Below are positions 1-11,430 of a DNA stretch of 64,000 nt, one piece after another. Under the pieces are notes generated by a model. It saw nothing but the letters and a program-made list of their open reading frames with translations, made no database searches and had not been told where the DNA came from. The first letter of the stretch is position 1. The number at the start of each line of letters is the position of its first letter. The position numbers and the translations under genes were made by a program. The stretch is from the NCBI GenBank assembly GCA_037176725.1, contig JAZBRS010000044.1, positions 5,270,001 to 5,334,000 of the forward strand. The letters are read 5' to 3'. Source of the DNA: Posidonia oceanica. Taxonomy: Eukaryota > Streptophyta > Magnoliopsida > Alismatales > Posidoniaceae.

Positions 1-1241
1 ATTAATACAGACTCGATAGAATTTGAAGAAAAATCAACAGAAATTGAAACAGTCTGTGCTTATAGCCCTGTGATTAGTAGCATGCCTAATCCCTGCAAAC
101 AATGCACTGAATCGTAATTCCCTGCTAGTCGCCTGTTTTACAAGCGGCCTGACAAGTCGCCGATTTCACCGACGGCTCAGCGAGGCGCCTGCTGAACTGG
201 CGGCTGTGCCCCTGGTTCCGTCAGCAAATCGGGTCTGTCTCGGACAGACCACGCAACAGTCAAGAAGGAAAACGAGAGCAGGTTTCAAACAATGCGTTGC
301 TTTTACTCGTTTAGGTGTTTAATTAATGGATTGATTAATTAAACCTGCGTGGTTCACAAGCAACTGGGATTGGTTGGCTTTAAGGTACTCCTCCTTGACC
401 TTTGCTAGGGTCCACCAAGAGGGGCCTAGATGGGGGGCTTGTCTCTCTAAAGAGGGACCCTCCACCGAGGATTCTGTCCTTGGGTTTGGCACTTAACAAA
501 CCATAAAGCAATAAACAAACACCAAGTATCAAGGTGTAAAGTATCTACCAAGTTTCACTATTGGCTCAGAGAGAGAGAGAAGCCAATAACAATACTTGGG
601 ACACCTTGAGATCTTGATCTAACTATTGCAGCTAACACTGAGTATGGGAGAGTGACTTGCACTGGCCCAGGTTCGTTTAGGTTAACTGTTCTAGCTAGGG
701 GAAGACTTCCTCAAGGGACTTCCACTTTAATACTAAACAATTAGTTTCCACCTTAAGGGTGGACACAAGCAAAGCTAGAAACCATTAAAAAACTAGAATA
801 CAGTGGATATGGGAAGTTGTTTCTAATTTTTAGTGCTATTGCAGATCTAAAAACACAACACAGAATACAGGAAAAAACCAAGAGGTCTGCAGTAAAAAAC
901 CGGACTGAGGGAGGTGCCTGCTTAAACGGCGTCTATTTCAATCGCCCTCTGGAGGAGCGGCTCAAACAGATGTTGCTAGGACTGGTGGCTCGCAGCACAG
1001 TCTCCTAACCTCAGTAAAATAGCCCCAACTGTTGGAGCTTGGGATTTTACTGACGTCAGAAACAGAAGGAGAGAAAAAATGGAAAAGGTTCGGGATATCG
1101 TGAAAACCTAAGCACACAATCATTCGAACCAAAAAAAAACTACTCCTAAATCTATGAGGATAATGGTAAGAAAGGGAGGAACTGACTCACGTAGCACGGG
1201 GATTGGCTAAAGCCGAGTCCCACCGTGATCGCCACTTAATT
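1..1241 (-). mobile_element. 5' leader of minus-strand LTR element B1
   Basis: Read on the minus strand, this follows the LTR end at 1242 and a primer binding site, so it is the untranslated leader of a Tat-like Ty3/gypsy element whose coding part lies to the left of the window. I find no convincing protein; the 63-codon ORF near 817-1008 has no recognisable domain. The stretch holds several AGTCGCC/GGCG word pairs (about 125-215 and 925-1000) of the same kind as in the adjoining LTR. The assignment rests on LTR and primer-site order, not on a gag match. Confidence 0.6.
1217..1234 (-). promoter_or_regulatory. Primer binding site of element B1
   Basis: On the minus strand the 18-mer TGGCGATCACGGTGGGAC starts seven bases after the LTR terminus. 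It begins with TGG, the complement of a tRNA CCA end, and is therefore placed and shaped like a reverse-transcription primer site. The same 18-mer follows LTR A at 13698. Tat/Ogre elements usually prime from tRNA-Arg; I infer the same here but cannot check the tRNA. Confidence 0.7.
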
Positions 1242-1881
1242 TGTAGATGTGGAATTCGGGGGGGTGTTTAAGGAGATGTCAGCGCTTCCACGACGTCGAC
1301 AGCCTTTGTTGTGATCGCCACTCGTCTCTAGGCAGACAAGACACCTTGGGGGAGATCATGATGATGCGGGTCCTTGGACCACTAGATAAACGGTAGGGTG
1401 TCGTCTAACGGCTTCCTCGTGTTACGTGAGTTCCTTCCTTTCCTTCAAAACAAAATGACATAGATTAGCTTCGATGTAGTATCAGTAACAGAGGTGAATG
1501 AAACGACATGACTAAAAGAAAATAAATACTGACCGGGGGTTGTTCCCCGTATGCATATACTATGATCCTATGCTAAGGAATGTAAAGAGATGTAGTAAGA
1601 AACTAGATTGGAAGAAGATACTCCCTTTCACCCTTATGCTGTGTGCAATGAGGTTGGAAGGAAGCACGGTCGGAGCTCCAGTGTAGCTGAGGATTCCCGG
1701 ATTGGAGGTAGAAGCTTAGGTTGGTAGCCTATTGGGGAGAGGAGATAGTGTTTCTAGATTAGAAAACTAGCTCTCTGAAGGTGGCTCACAACTGACAGGG
1801 CTCTGTCTCTTTTGGAAGTTCCTCTCTGGGGAGATTTCTCTTTCTAAAATTCCGACCCTCAAACCACCAGCCTAGGGGGTC

Positions 1882-1889
1882 TATTTATA
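1882..1889 (-). promoter_or_regulatory. TATA box of LTR B1
   Basis: On the minus strand the sequence CTATAAATAG stands in the middle part of the LTR, a usual place for the core promoter at the U3/R border. Transcription would start about 30 bases further on and run leftwards to the primer site. The B2 copy does not keep a clear equivalent. Confidence 0.4.
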
Positions 1890-2034
1890 GACTCTAGGGG
1901 TGTAGGGATGATTGGAGTTCAGAAAATTCTAGAAAAATAGTAGTTAGTTTGAGTCACCGGTTGGAGTGGCACCTAAACTTAGCAACCGCTTGGTCAAAGT
2001 GGGGGACGACCCGAGAACGAGGCCACGACTTTTA

Positions 2035-2420
2035 GTCACCGCATGAGCTGGCGCCTAACGATCGAGGGGGGACTGGGACATAACTGTGGAAAAGCGGTTT
2101 GAAAGGAGCCACGATCGCTAGTCGCCGCATTGAGTGACGCCTGACGGTCAAAGATCGTGGGAAGACCGAGGTGGTTCCACAACTGTTCAGTCGCCTGATG
2201 AGCTGGCGCCTGAGAGTTGAGGGGATAGTGGGGAGCAACCGCTGCCCACGATCGCCCAGTCGCCTATCCAGTTGACGTCCACATGGATCGCCTCCTGAGA
2301 TGGCTTCTGACTGAGCCGCCTCCTCGGATGGCTACTAGTGTAGTCGGCTGGGAAATGGGTGACAGTTGTAGTCGCCACCTTAGGTGGCTACTATGTGAGT
2401 CGCCTCCTTAAGTGGCTACT
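2035..2420. repeat. AGTCGCC / GGCGCC inverted word modules in LTR B1
   Basis: At least seven copies of AGTCGCC or AGTCACC are each followed, 8 to 12 bases later, by a near-complement such as GGCGCCTA, GACGCCTG or GGTGGCTACTA. The best copy, 2369-2393, is an almost perfect 25-bp dyad. Sequence between modules is not repeated. The same words recur in B2 (62190-62600), in the B1 leader and at 63860-63910. Confidence 0.7.
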
Positions 2421-2775
2421 AACTTGCCTAGGTCGTTTTTAGCTCTTTTCCTGGGTTTTTGCTAGAGGAAACGAGATGGGAGGATGGAAAATTACAGATA
2501 GTCTATGAAATCAAGGAAGCATCTCTGTTAACTCAACTCCAATCTTAAATCTGAGTTGAAGTGAAGGATACTCAGGGTACTTGGACTTGTCATGAGCCCA
2601 AGCGAGTTAGCTCTACCACAGCCAACAACTGAGTCTAGGTAGGGTCTACTGATGCTTTAAAGAAGTCAAGGAGTATCTGAAAGATGTGTTGTCAAACTTA
2701 GGCATGAGATTTGGGGCACCTCAAGGTTTCTACCCTCAAAAGAACTCTTAGAAACGCGAAAATAGGATATCTACA

Positions 2776-2941
2776 CATTCAAGTTGTCGACACTTGGGAC
2801 TTAGACGGGGATAACATTTTGAATTGGAGAGAAGGCGTTTGGCTCGAGTAAGACGTCCTGGATTGAGCAAAGGACTTCTAGAAACGACCTAATGCAATAG
2901 ACTATACTAACATGAAGGGAGTGCCAAAATGGGGTATCTAC
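2776..2941 (-). mobile_element. Truncated LTR 5' end, family A-like, minus strand
   Basis: Read on the minus strand from 2941 it begins TGTAGATACCCC, then a CACTCCCTTC block, then a region like the first 100 or more bases of LTR A (12380 onward). It therefore looks like the head of a family A-type LTR inserted in reverse in the gag-pol frame that restarts at 2943, and later cut by the B1 LTR. The remaining part of that LTR is not seen. Confidence 0.6.
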
Positions 2942-2942
2942 A

Positions 2943-4133
2943 GTGATCCCTCGGGACCTCACTAGCTTTGTTAGTGCAGGTGTCCTGGATCCGAACACAA
3001 GCCAAGCCACAGCTCAGCAAGCACTGTGCCAAGATCCCCCACTGCTGACAGAGAAATGGGTCTGCCTCGAGGACTACTCAGATGAGGAGCAGTTCGGTAC
3101 AGTAGAAGCAGTGCGGACCGACACAGAGGTTTAGTTCAGTCCAACAACACCCCAGGCAGTGGTATATCTAACAACCAGAAGCAACCCCGCAGGCAGGGGA
3201 ATAACCGAGTAGAAATCTGAAGAGGCCATCAGTGCCTATTATGTCGACACACCCTCAGACGACAAGGAGGGAGCGACTGCAGTAGCCCTGATAGATGACA
3301 TGCTCGGAGACTTGGAATTACTGTTCCAAGAACAGCTCACAGCACTGGCAGAGGATGCCGCCGAGCAACAGACATTGAGGAATGGGAAGGCTGTGGTTAC
3401 GGATCCCTCCCCGTAGAAAGACCATCCCTCTATCATGGTCTTGGAAGAAAAGGCAGAGGCAACACCCACTAGACCAGATGAGTTAATCACTCTGCAGCCG
3501 GAAGGCAGGTCTAGATGGTTCAAGCAGCACATGCCCTGCACAAGCAGTGCAACAGGCGACAGTATAGAGATCAGTCACTTAGAGGATAGTCATCCGTCCC
3601 CAGCACTCCCCGCAAGTACATCCGAGAATGCGGAGGAAGGGACGACAGCAGCACAGACAGCAGTTGAGACAGCAGTTGAGACAGCAGTTGGTACAGCCGT
3701 TGATACAGCAGTTGAGAGAGCAGTTCAAGCAGTAACAGTAGTATCAGGGCAGGCAGAATAGCAAGACCAGTCGGTAGGACCAGAGATCACCCATCGAGCC
3801 TACAAAAACACTCGGGTGAGTGTAACTATCCTGAGGTGACAACAAGACCAAGAGGCTGAACACCTTCACTCCTTCGACATCACAGACCCGACATTCGAGA
3901 AGGAGATTCTCTTAGAACTCATAGCATATGGTGAAGAGGATGATACAGGCGTAGATGAAGATGATGAACCATTGCCTAAGTTCTAGCCTTATAATGATGA
4001 TCCAGAAGGACCTAACCTCCACGTCGAGGAGGAGACGAAGGCGGCCAATATCGGTACAGCCGCAGATGTCAAAGAAGTTCGCATCAGTGCCAAACTGACG
4101 CCCTAGGCTAGAGTAGAATTCATTGCATTCCTT
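2943..4133 (+). pseudogene. Gag-pol linker region (upstream of RT), family A left copy
   Basis: One reading frame runs without frameshift into the reverse transcriptase. Seven in-frame stops (3132, 3210, 3414, 3759, 3837, 3984, 4104) break it; six are TAG and one TGA, as expected from CAG and CGA after C-to-T change. The encoded text is acidic and Ser/Thr/Ala-rich, resembling the spacer between protease and RT of Tat elements. No aspartic protease motif is visible, so the gag and protease part was separated by the LTR inserted at 2941. A 12-bp coding repeat lies at 3656-3735. Confidence 0.75.
3656..3735 (+). repeat. 12-bp coding minisatellite (Thr-Ala-Val-Glu)
   Basis: About six tandem copies of ACAGCAGTTGAG with small changes, in frame with the polyprotein, giving repeated Thr-Ala-Val-Glu. 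It lies in the poorly constrained spacer before the RT, where length change would be tolerated. Confidence 0.8.
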
Positions 4134-4970
4134 ATGGAATATGCAGATGTCTTTGCCTGGAGCTATGAGGACATGGTCGGCCTCGACATCGAAGTAGTGG
4201 TACATACTCTGCCACTGAATCTTGATGCAAAGCCAGTAAAGCAGAAGCTGCGAAGATGGCGACCACAATGGCTGCTCAAGATCAAAGAAGAGATAGTGAA
4301 GCAGCATAACGTCGGTTTTCTCAAGGTCGTTCTCTACGCGGAATGGCTCGCAAACATCGTCCCTGGAGCAAAGAAAGACGGCAAGGTCCGCATGTGTATA
4401 GACTACAGAGACCTGAACAAGGTAAGTCCCAAGGACGACTTCCCTCTACCGCACATTGATGTCCTAGTTGACAATACTGCGGGACATAAGATGCTTTCAT
4501 TCATGGACGGTTTTTCAGGCTACAATCAAATCAAAATGGCGGAAGAGGATATGGAAAAGACGTCCTTCATTACCCCATTGGGAGTCTTCTACTATCAGGT
4601 GATGCTGTTTGAGTTGAAGAATCCAGGGGCAACTTATCAGAGGGCCATGACAGCGTTGTTCCATGACCTCATGCACCAAGAAGTCGAGGTATACGTGGAC
4701 GACATGATCGCTAAATCCAAAGTGCCCAAAGATCACCTCGCCTGCTTAAGAAAGCTCTTCAATCGTTTGAGGAAGTACAAGCTCTTCCTCAACCCTAACA
4801 AATGCGCATTCGAGGTGTCTTTCGGAAAGCTCCTCGGCTTTATCATCAGTTAGAGAGGGATCGAGGTAGATCCGAGCAAAGCAAAAGCCATTGTGGAGAT
4901 GCCGCCCCCCAGAAACTGAGAAGGAAGTCAGAGGCTTGCTTGGGCGCTTGTAATATATCAGCCGGTTCAT
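4134..4970 (+). pseudogene. pol: Ty3/gypsy (Tat lineage) reverse transcriptase
   Basis: RNA-dependent DNA polymerase that copies the element's RNA in cytoplasmic particles. Visible motifs are the RMCIDYRDLNK block near residue 85-97, the FMDGFSGYNQI block near 125, and the catalytic YVDDM near residue 186-190, so the active-site aspartates are present. Typical Ty3/gypsy order follows: RNase H, a second RNase H and integrase. The frame is open from 4134 to a TAG at 4851, which stands where family members have Gln. A one-base frame change occurs near 4912. The copy is therefore inactive, although the RT core is well kept. Confidence 0.93.
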
Positions 4971-5460
4971 TTTACAGCTCACACCTATCTGTGAACCAAT
5001 CTTTAAGCTCCTGAGGAAGAATGTACAGATCAACTGGAGCGAGGAGTGCCAGACTGCATTTGACAAGCTCAAGCAACTCCTGATCAAGCCTCCCGTTCTA
5101 GTCCCTCCCACACCAGGAAGACCTCTGATCCTCTGCCTTTCTACCACGCAGCATTCCATGGGCACCGTCTTAGGCCAACATGATGAATTGGGTAGAAAGG
5201 TGCGTGCCATCTATTACCTGAGCAAGAAATTCACTGATTGCGAGGCCAGGTATAGTACCATAAAAAAAACCTGCCAGTCTCTTGTCTGGGTCGCGCAAAA
5301 GCTAAGGCACTACATGATGGCGCACCCAGTTCAACTCTTGTGTCGGCACGACTCGATGAAGTTCCTCTTCTCGAAGCCAACCATGGTAGGTAGATGCGTC
5401 AAGTGGCAGGTGTTGCTGTCTCAGTATGACCCATCACATTCGTCACGCAAAAATCCATGA
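4971..5460 (+). pseudogene. pol: RNase H domain of pol
   Basis: This segment has the look of the gypsy-type RNase H that degrades the RNA strand during cDNA synthesis: a thumb/connection part with an NWSEECQTAFDKLK-like block, the MGTVLGQHDE start, and the IYYLSKKFTDCEARYS block. It is read in the +1 frame relative to RT because of an indel near 4912; a second indel near 5440-5455 restores the original frame. Two compensating single-base indels are the only frameshifts in the 4.4-kb coding tract. Confidence 0.85.
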
Positions 5461-6060
5461 AAGGGCAAGCCATGGCAGATCATCTTGCTGACTTCCCACT
5501 GCCTGAATACCAACCTATGTAGACATAGTTCCCTGATGAAGACATCCTATTCGCCACAGAGGATTATGAGCAGAAAGACCCTGAGGATGAGCAGCAGTGG
5601 CAGCTATACTTTGACGACACCGTCAACAAAAGGGGTAGAGGCGTCGATGCAGTATTAGCAACGCCGTAGGGGCAACTGATCCCCTTTGCAAGAAAATTGA
5701 CCTTCGAATGCACCAATAACGAAGCAGAATATGAAGCATGCATTCTAGGACTGAGGGTTGCCCTCGAGCATGAGGCACGAAAGCTACATGTGCACGGTAA
5801 TGCAATACTAGTCATTTCCCAAGTGAATGGGGATTGGAAGACGAAAGATCCAAAGCTCGTGCCATACCATGAACGTCTGTTGAAGCTTATCGAGGAGTTC
5901 AAAGACATTCGCTTCACGTTCATGAACAGAGCTAGGAACACATATGCAGATGCGCTAGCAACCTTGGCATCTTGGCTCAGTATACCCAAAGACCGTGCAG
6001 TGGACGTATTAGTCACACGTGAGGAACATCCTGCACACTGCATGAGCATCGAGGAAGCGG
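5461..6060 (+). pseudogene. pol: Second (archaeal-type) RNase H, Tat lineage hallmark
   Basis: After the usual RNase H comes a further RNase H-like domain: an LYFDD strand near 5605, the TNNEAEYEA helix near 5712-5740, and a NARNTYADALA-like end near 5930-5960. Together these carry the acidic residues expected of the fold. A second RNase H between the gypsy RNase H and integrase is characteristic of the Tat clade (including Ogre and Retand), and this sets the element's lineage. In-frame TAG codons near 5520-5530 (two) and 5668 stand at likely Gln positions. Confidence 0.85.
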
Positions 6061-7322
6061 ATCCAGCAGAGGAATTACCGTGGTACCATGACATTAAGCT
6101 ATTCCTGGAATCTGGCAGCCTCCCACCTCACGCCTCCGCAGCAGACAGAAAGACTTTAGCGCGTCTAGCATCAAAGTATGTGATAGGAGTAGGACATCTG
6201 TATAGAAGATCTTACAACCAGATGCTCCTACGCTGTGTAAACAAGAAAGAGGCTGACACACTGATGCTTAATGTCCATGCAGGGACCTGCGGCCCCCATA
6301 TGAACGGTGTGTTGCTGGCCAAGAAGATTATGCTTCAGGGCTACTTCTGGTTAACCATGGAGGCAGATTGCTGCCAGTTTGTGCGCAGATGCCATAACTG
6401 TCAAATTCATGGGAACTTCATACACTCTCCCCCACAACAATTGCACAGCATGTCCTCGCCATGTCCTTTCTCCACCTGGGGGATCGATGTCGTCGGTGCT
6501 ATACATCCAGTAGCCTCCAACGGTCATCGCTTCATCCTCGTGGCGATTGACTATTTTATTAAGTAGGTGGAAGCAGCCTCCTATAAGACGGTCACCGCCG
6601 TGGCTACATAGAGGTTTATCAGGAACAACATCACAGCCCGGTACAGGGTCCCACACGCACTCATCTCTGATAATGGCTCAAACTTCATAACCAGGAGGAT
6701 CGAAGGCTACCTGCAGAGCTTCAATATCAAACATCACCGATCCTCGCCCTATCGGGTGCAGATGAATGGCACAGTAGAGTCTGCTAATAAGAACCTTATC
6801 AAAATCTTGAAAAAGATGACAGAGACCCATAAGGACTGGCATGACAAGCTTCCGTACGCACTCTGGGCGTACAGGTCATCAGTCCGAACCTCGACAGGAG
6901 CAACCCCGTACTCGCTGGTGTACAGCATGGAGGCGGTACTGTCCGTTGAAGTAGAGATCCTCTCACTGCGGATCCTACGAGAAGCTGAGCTGGAGGAAGC
7001 AGAATGGGTTGAAGACCGCTGCATCCAGTTGAATCTGATTGATGAGCATCGACTGCAAGTCATGCATCATGCTCAATGTTATCAGAAGCGATCAGCCAGA
7101 GCATACCAGAAGAAGGTCATGCCTAGAAACTTCCAGCCAGGAGATTTGGTCCTTCGAGCCATTCATCTCCTAGACAGCTGAGGCAAATTCCGACCCAATT
7201 GGTGTGGCGCCTTTCTGATCAAGCGGGTCTTCTCCGGCGGTGCAGCAGTACTTGAGGATATGAACCAGGTTGAGCAATCAGCATCGGTCAACTCATGCTA
7301 CCTTAAGAAGTACTACCAGTAG
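6061..7322 (+). pseudogene. pol: Ty3/gypsy integrase
   Basis: DDE integrase that joins cDNA to the genome. The zinc-binding HHCC module is visible (VHAG, GPHMNG, then CHNC at about 6270-6405). Catalytic residues are Asp at 6486, Asp at 6669 and Glu at 6777; the last two are 36 codons apart, the D-35-E spacing. A C-terminal beta-rich part ends with a GPFLI-like block and the terminal stop at 7320. TAG codons interrupt it near 6565 (a Trp position, so G-to-A) and 6610, and TGA at 7179. No chromodomain is seen, as expected for Tat. Confidence 0.92.
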
Positions 7323-8576
7323 CCTGCCGTTGCTACCTTGCAGAGCCCCCTTTCTTCTATTTTCATGCACTTGCATTTTCATGCATTTTAGGCACGTTTA
7401 TTTACCAAAAAAAAAACAACAAAAATGTATCTATCATGTGCATTACAATCATAGCCTGGTGATGAAATCAGAGATGCTTGCCTGCTTTGGAAAGAGTATA
7501 CTCTACCTCACTTGACACTACTTAGATGTCTTGACCAGTAAGGGAGCCACCATCTAGTGAGGACAGACGAAATGTTCAAACCCTCTAGGACTTGCACCTC
7601 TAGAGGGAGATAAAATGCTAGGGTGTGAGAGAGCGTGAGCTAAAAGCATACATGTCTAAGCATGGGCACAAAAGAAAAGTAGATAGAAGGCGAAGATAGA
7701 AGTTAGCCCTAGAGATAGAGGCGAACAGCGTGATCCTGTCCCTCCCACTTACCTTGGAGAGAAGTCGAAGTCCGCGCCTGGGGAACCCACAAGTCCTACA
7801 AGGCCTAGCCACCCCTATCCAGCAGTAACTCCCCTGCCTCAAACTAGGCGCCCATTACCTCCAAGCTAGGGATAGGAGAAATCTGTACGCCTATGTGGGA
7901 GCAAAAAAGAAAACGGAAATGAAAAGAGTAGGTGTGGGTCCTTGAGAGTTTGGCATGAAGCCTATCCTCACCATATCACCACCTTAAAGCATCACCCATT
8001 CCAGAGTGCCACCAGCAGTTAGGAATCCGAGTAGAGTTTGATGAGTCAAAGACACTCCTTTCCTTTGCAGCAGGCATTAAAGCACTCCATATGCTGAGGG
8101 CAATAGAAATTTAGTATAAAGCATGCATGTATTTATTTAATTTCGAATCATCCCTCTTGCTCTTTCCTCCCCGCTCTGCAAGGTTCAGCTCGGCACTGGG
8201 ATAGTACTTCTGCTAAGGCAGGTTGACTGCCTTCAAAGCTCAGAACAGCCTATCACTGTCAACACAGCAGTTTGGAATGCATGTCGATAATCAAAGACGT
8301 GATAGTTACTTCGGAGACAGTAGGACAATAATGCCTTTTATGCAACTTCGCCCCGTGTAGGCGAAACCCCCCTTTTTCCTTTACATGGCTAAATATGCTT
8401 GGATTCTGTGGTCTGATTGATAGTTATAACATCTGAACTATTTTATCAGCTTTGCTATGCACATCTGTTTCTCTGACAGTCAGTATTATATGTGTGTATG
8501 ACTCAGATTAATGAATAGCTTTAATTACAGCTACTCGAAGACTTCACACTAGCTGCCTGTATTTCTCTTCCGCACA
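7323..8576 (+). other. Non-coding interval between integrase and DUF7745 ORF
   Basis: No ORF here has a recognisable domain. The stretch is moderately AT-rich, has an A-run near 7410, and shows no clear repeats. The equivalent post-gag interval in the right copy (17320-18390) has a similar style of short unrelated ORFs, so I treat both as untranslated parts of family A. Confidence 0.55.
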
Positions 8577-9779
8577 ATGGGTTTTCCTACTTTGGTAACC
8601 CCAGTACATTGCTCTGAGATCCTCCGGAGTTGGATCAGTGAGCTCACAGAGGCTGACCGCGAGAAGCTGAGCCTATGGGGCATCCCGCCCAAATTGCTAA
8701 AGGCTGCCGATGTTGAGGTGAGCCGGCACCTCTTATGCGCTGCTGCAAGATTCTGGAAGCTAGCGCACCATGTCTTCCGCTTCGACAGGGTAGAGCTGAC
8801 ACCTATGTTGGAGGAAGTACGCCGGATCTGTGGCTTCTCCAAGCTCATGGGGCCTGCTGTGTTCATGAGGCGTTCTGGCTATGTCACTGTCTTGAAACAG
8901 CTAACTGGACTCTCCATGAAGGACTGCAAGAAGAGACTAGTCTGCATTGACGGGCCTGTGCCCATGCTCTGCTTGAACTATTTTGATGAAGTCGCCAAGA
9001 AACGCACCATACTGGGAGACGAGTTGTGGCTCCGAGGTTTCGTCATCTGCTTCCTAGGCGAGTTGGTTTTCACTCACGGTCGTATGACAGTTGCAATTGA
9101 GGTTGCTGAGATTGCACTTGCTGTGGTGACCCAACAGATTGACCTGGCGCCAATCGTCCTAGCAGAGACTTATTGCGGGCTGGACCGTATTTCACACCGC
9201 TGCCGCCACTTTCATGGCTGTGGGGCCTTGATATAGGTTTGGCTGGCCAGACATTTGGAGTTAGATATTTTGCGCCTCCAGAAACAAGCATTTGAGACAT
9301 ACTGCGGTAGCGGCCATGCCAAGACCATCAAGGGTGTCTGTAAAGAATATGAGAAACTGTCAAAACTAACAGATGATACAGTAACCTGGCATATCATCCC
9401 ATCTACGGCTGAGCCATTCACTGTCTTCTTTAGCACTCGTGACATGCGACTTGTTGTGCTGCCAGGATTCACCGGAGGTGTGGAATATCACCCTATCCGG
9501 GTCATGCAGTTGTTCGGCTTCCAGCAAGGGGCCTTTGTCGACGGCACAATGCCGAAGCTTGTCTGACCCTATCCTCTCATTTCAACTGCTGCTACAACGG
9601 AATTAGCCAACCTCATGCGCCGTGGAGTGCAATCAACAGACGTTGTAGCTGTAGAAGGCTTAGGATGCTCCCCTGAATATGTAACTGAGGTGCAAGAGCT
9701 CTGGCCCATTAACGAGATCCCATCTGTTGCACCTCTGTTCCCTGACACCGGGAAGTCAAAGAAGCCCCGGATCATTTAG
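8577..9779 (+). pseudogene. DUF7745 / plant-mobile-domain-like ORF carried by retrotransposon A
   Basis: A single-exon, 400-codon frame starting at ATG 8577 and ending at TAG 9777. Its pattern matches the plant DUF7745 family, a relative of the plant mobile domain: an ELTPMLEEVRRICG motif near residue 75-90, an ILAETYRGLDR-like helix near 200, then VWLARHLELD and a VEYHPIRVMQLFGFQQG motif near 300-315. Two in-frame stops, TAG 9234 (Gln position) and TGA 9564 (Arg position), break it; both fit C-to-T change. It lies in sense 1.25 kb after integrase. Function is unknown; extra ORFs are known in Tat elements. No intron is present, unlike the antisense PMD gene in the neighbouring copy. Confidence 0.75.
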
Positions 9780-10359
9780 GGCACTTGCGCTGGTTTTGCA
9801 TCCTATTTAAATTCTGCTGTTTTTTGTCCCGCCTGATTATGGGTGTGTAAGCAAGACTTGAATCAATGAAAATGTTTGTTGTGCCATTTGCTTCTGTATT
9901 GAGTTTACCTTCCATAACTTGATGCATGCATGATCTCGCACAACCATGCCTTCAGAATACTGCATTAAATTCACACATTGAACCCCTTGGAACCACGAGG
10001 AGGGCGCCATCAAGCCCTAATAGCTCGCAGAATTAGAAACCATTGCCATCCTCAGTACAAAGGAAATTGCAAAAAAAAAACTACTGCATTCCGTCTAGAT
10101 GCCAGAATCTTTGCAGACCAATGCCAGAACTACATCAAGAGAAGCTGCGAGCACTTTCAGCCGGACCTGCATCCAGGCTGGTAACCCTAACTACTCGTTT
10201 GGCAAACACGATAGTTTTGTCCATCCTTCGCATTTCGATGCCAAGGGAGCTTCGGCTGTCCCCTGGTATCATCCCTGATACTAGGGGCATCTTTTTTTGC
10301 TGCCTTATGGTATCACCCTCCTTCTTTTGGGTCGGTAAGTTTGTATACTTATCGACAAG
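9780..10359 (+). other. Non-coding interval after DUF7745 ORF
   Basis: Nothing protein-like. It leads into the 3' minisatellite block of family A. No counterpart is evident in the right copy, where the antisense gene stands. Confidence 0.5.
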
Positions 10360-10535
10360 CCCTTCCTTTGTGCGACTCCACTCCGAGTGGATGGAGTCCC
10401 GCTTGCTTGCTTCCTTGGGCGAGGACAAGCCTGCATGCTTCCTTAGGCGAGGACAAACCCTTCTTTTGTGCGACTCCACTCCGAGCAAATGGAGTCCCGC
10501 TTGCTTGCTTCCTCGGGCGAGGACAAGCCTGCTCA
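10360..10535 (+). repeat. Short tandem repeats (GCGACTCCACTCCGAG / GGGCGAGGACAAGCC)
   Basis: Two to three imperfect copies of a unit of roughly 80 bp with TGTGCGACTCCACTCCGAG and CCTCGGGCGAGGACAAGCC. They open the minisatellite zone at the 3' end of the left A copy. Confidence 0.6.
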
Positions 10536-10544
10536 AGTCTCAAT

Positions 10545-10650
10545 CTTTGAGTGTTGGATAATCCAGCTCAATCCTTGAGTGTTGGATGTCTAATCCAGCT
10601 CATTTTCTCTGAGTATTGGATGTTTGATCCAGCTCAAGTCTTTTAAATGT
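10545..10650 (+). repeat. 29-bp minisatellite CCTTGAGTGTTGGATAATCC (left copy)
   Basis: About three to four copies of a unit with TTGAGTGTTGGAT and CCAGCTCAA. The same array is longer (about ten copies) at 23697-23995 in the right A copy, so copy number differs between the two. Confidence 0.75.
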
Positions 10651-10689
10651 TTTGTTTTCGACCTCCTTGGGCAATCCCCTTGGCGAATC

Positions 10690-11425
10690 AAGAAAGATCC
10701 CCGGAGCATAACCGGGATACAAAAGCAAGGATCTCCGGAGCATAACCGGGACACCAAAGCAAAGATCCCTGGAGCACAACCGGGATAACAAAGCAAATCA
10801 ACCAAAGCAAAGATCCTCGGAGCATAACCGGGACACCAAAGCAAAGATCCCCGGAGCATAACTGGGATAACAAAGCAAACCAATCAAAAGCAGATACCCT
10901 AGAGCACAACCGGACAAACAAAGCAAGCCCCGGAGCACAACCGGACAAACAAAGCAAGCCCTGGAGCACAACTGGACAAATAAAGCAAGTCCTGGAGCAC
11001 AACTGGAAAAACAAAGCAAGCCTCGGAGCACAACCAGACAAATAAAGCAAGCCCCGGAGTACAACCAGACAAATAAAGCAAGCCCTGGAGCACAACAAGA
11101 CAAACAAAGCAAGCCCTGGAGCACAATCGGACAAATAAAGCAAGCCCCGGAGCATAACCAGACAAACAAAGCAAGCCCCGGAACACAACCGGACAAACAA
11201 AGCAAGCCCCAGAGCACAACCGGACAAACAAAGCAAGCCCCGGAGCACAACCGGACAAATAAAGCAAGCCCCGGAGCATAACCGGATAAACAAAGCAAAC
11301 CTCGGAGCACAACCGGACAAACAAAGCAAACCAATCAAAAGTAGGTACCCCAGAGCACAACCGGACAAACAAAGCAAACCAATCAGCAGAAAGATCCCCA
11401 GAGCATAACCGGGTCAACAAAGTAA
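10690..11425 (+). repeat. 31-bp minisatellite with CCGGAGCACAACCGG (left copy)
   Basis: About twenty units built on CGGAGCACAACCGGACAAAC plus AAAGCAAGCCC (31 bp), with longer 43-45-bp variants at each end. The word CCGGAGCACAACCGG is itself a small dyad (CCGG...CCGG). The unit lacks stop codons in several frames, so the minus strand shows long but meaningless Leu/Cys-rich ORFs. The same array, with small changes, is at 24055-24805. Confidence 0.9.
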
Positions 11426-11430
11426 AGCCA

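Larger units (their letters stand above)
1242..2775 (-). mobile_element. 5' LTR of element B1 (Tat-like Ty3/gypsy)
   Basis: The ends are TGTAGAT and ATCTACA, an inverted terminal pair with the TG...CA form of LTRs. A related copy lies at 61503-62959 and aligns from the GGGGGGTG tract at one end to GCGAAAAT plus ATCTACA at the other. On the minus strand the LTR is followed by a primer site (1234-1217), so this is a 5' LTR. A TATAAATA box lies at 1882-1889. Word-pair modules fill about 2035-2420. It is inserted into an LTR fragment of another element (2776-2941). Confidence 0.75.

Noticed and set aside
10690..11425. CRISPR-like array
   Set aside because: Units are directly joined with no unique spacers, there are no cas genes, and the context is a plant retrotransposon.
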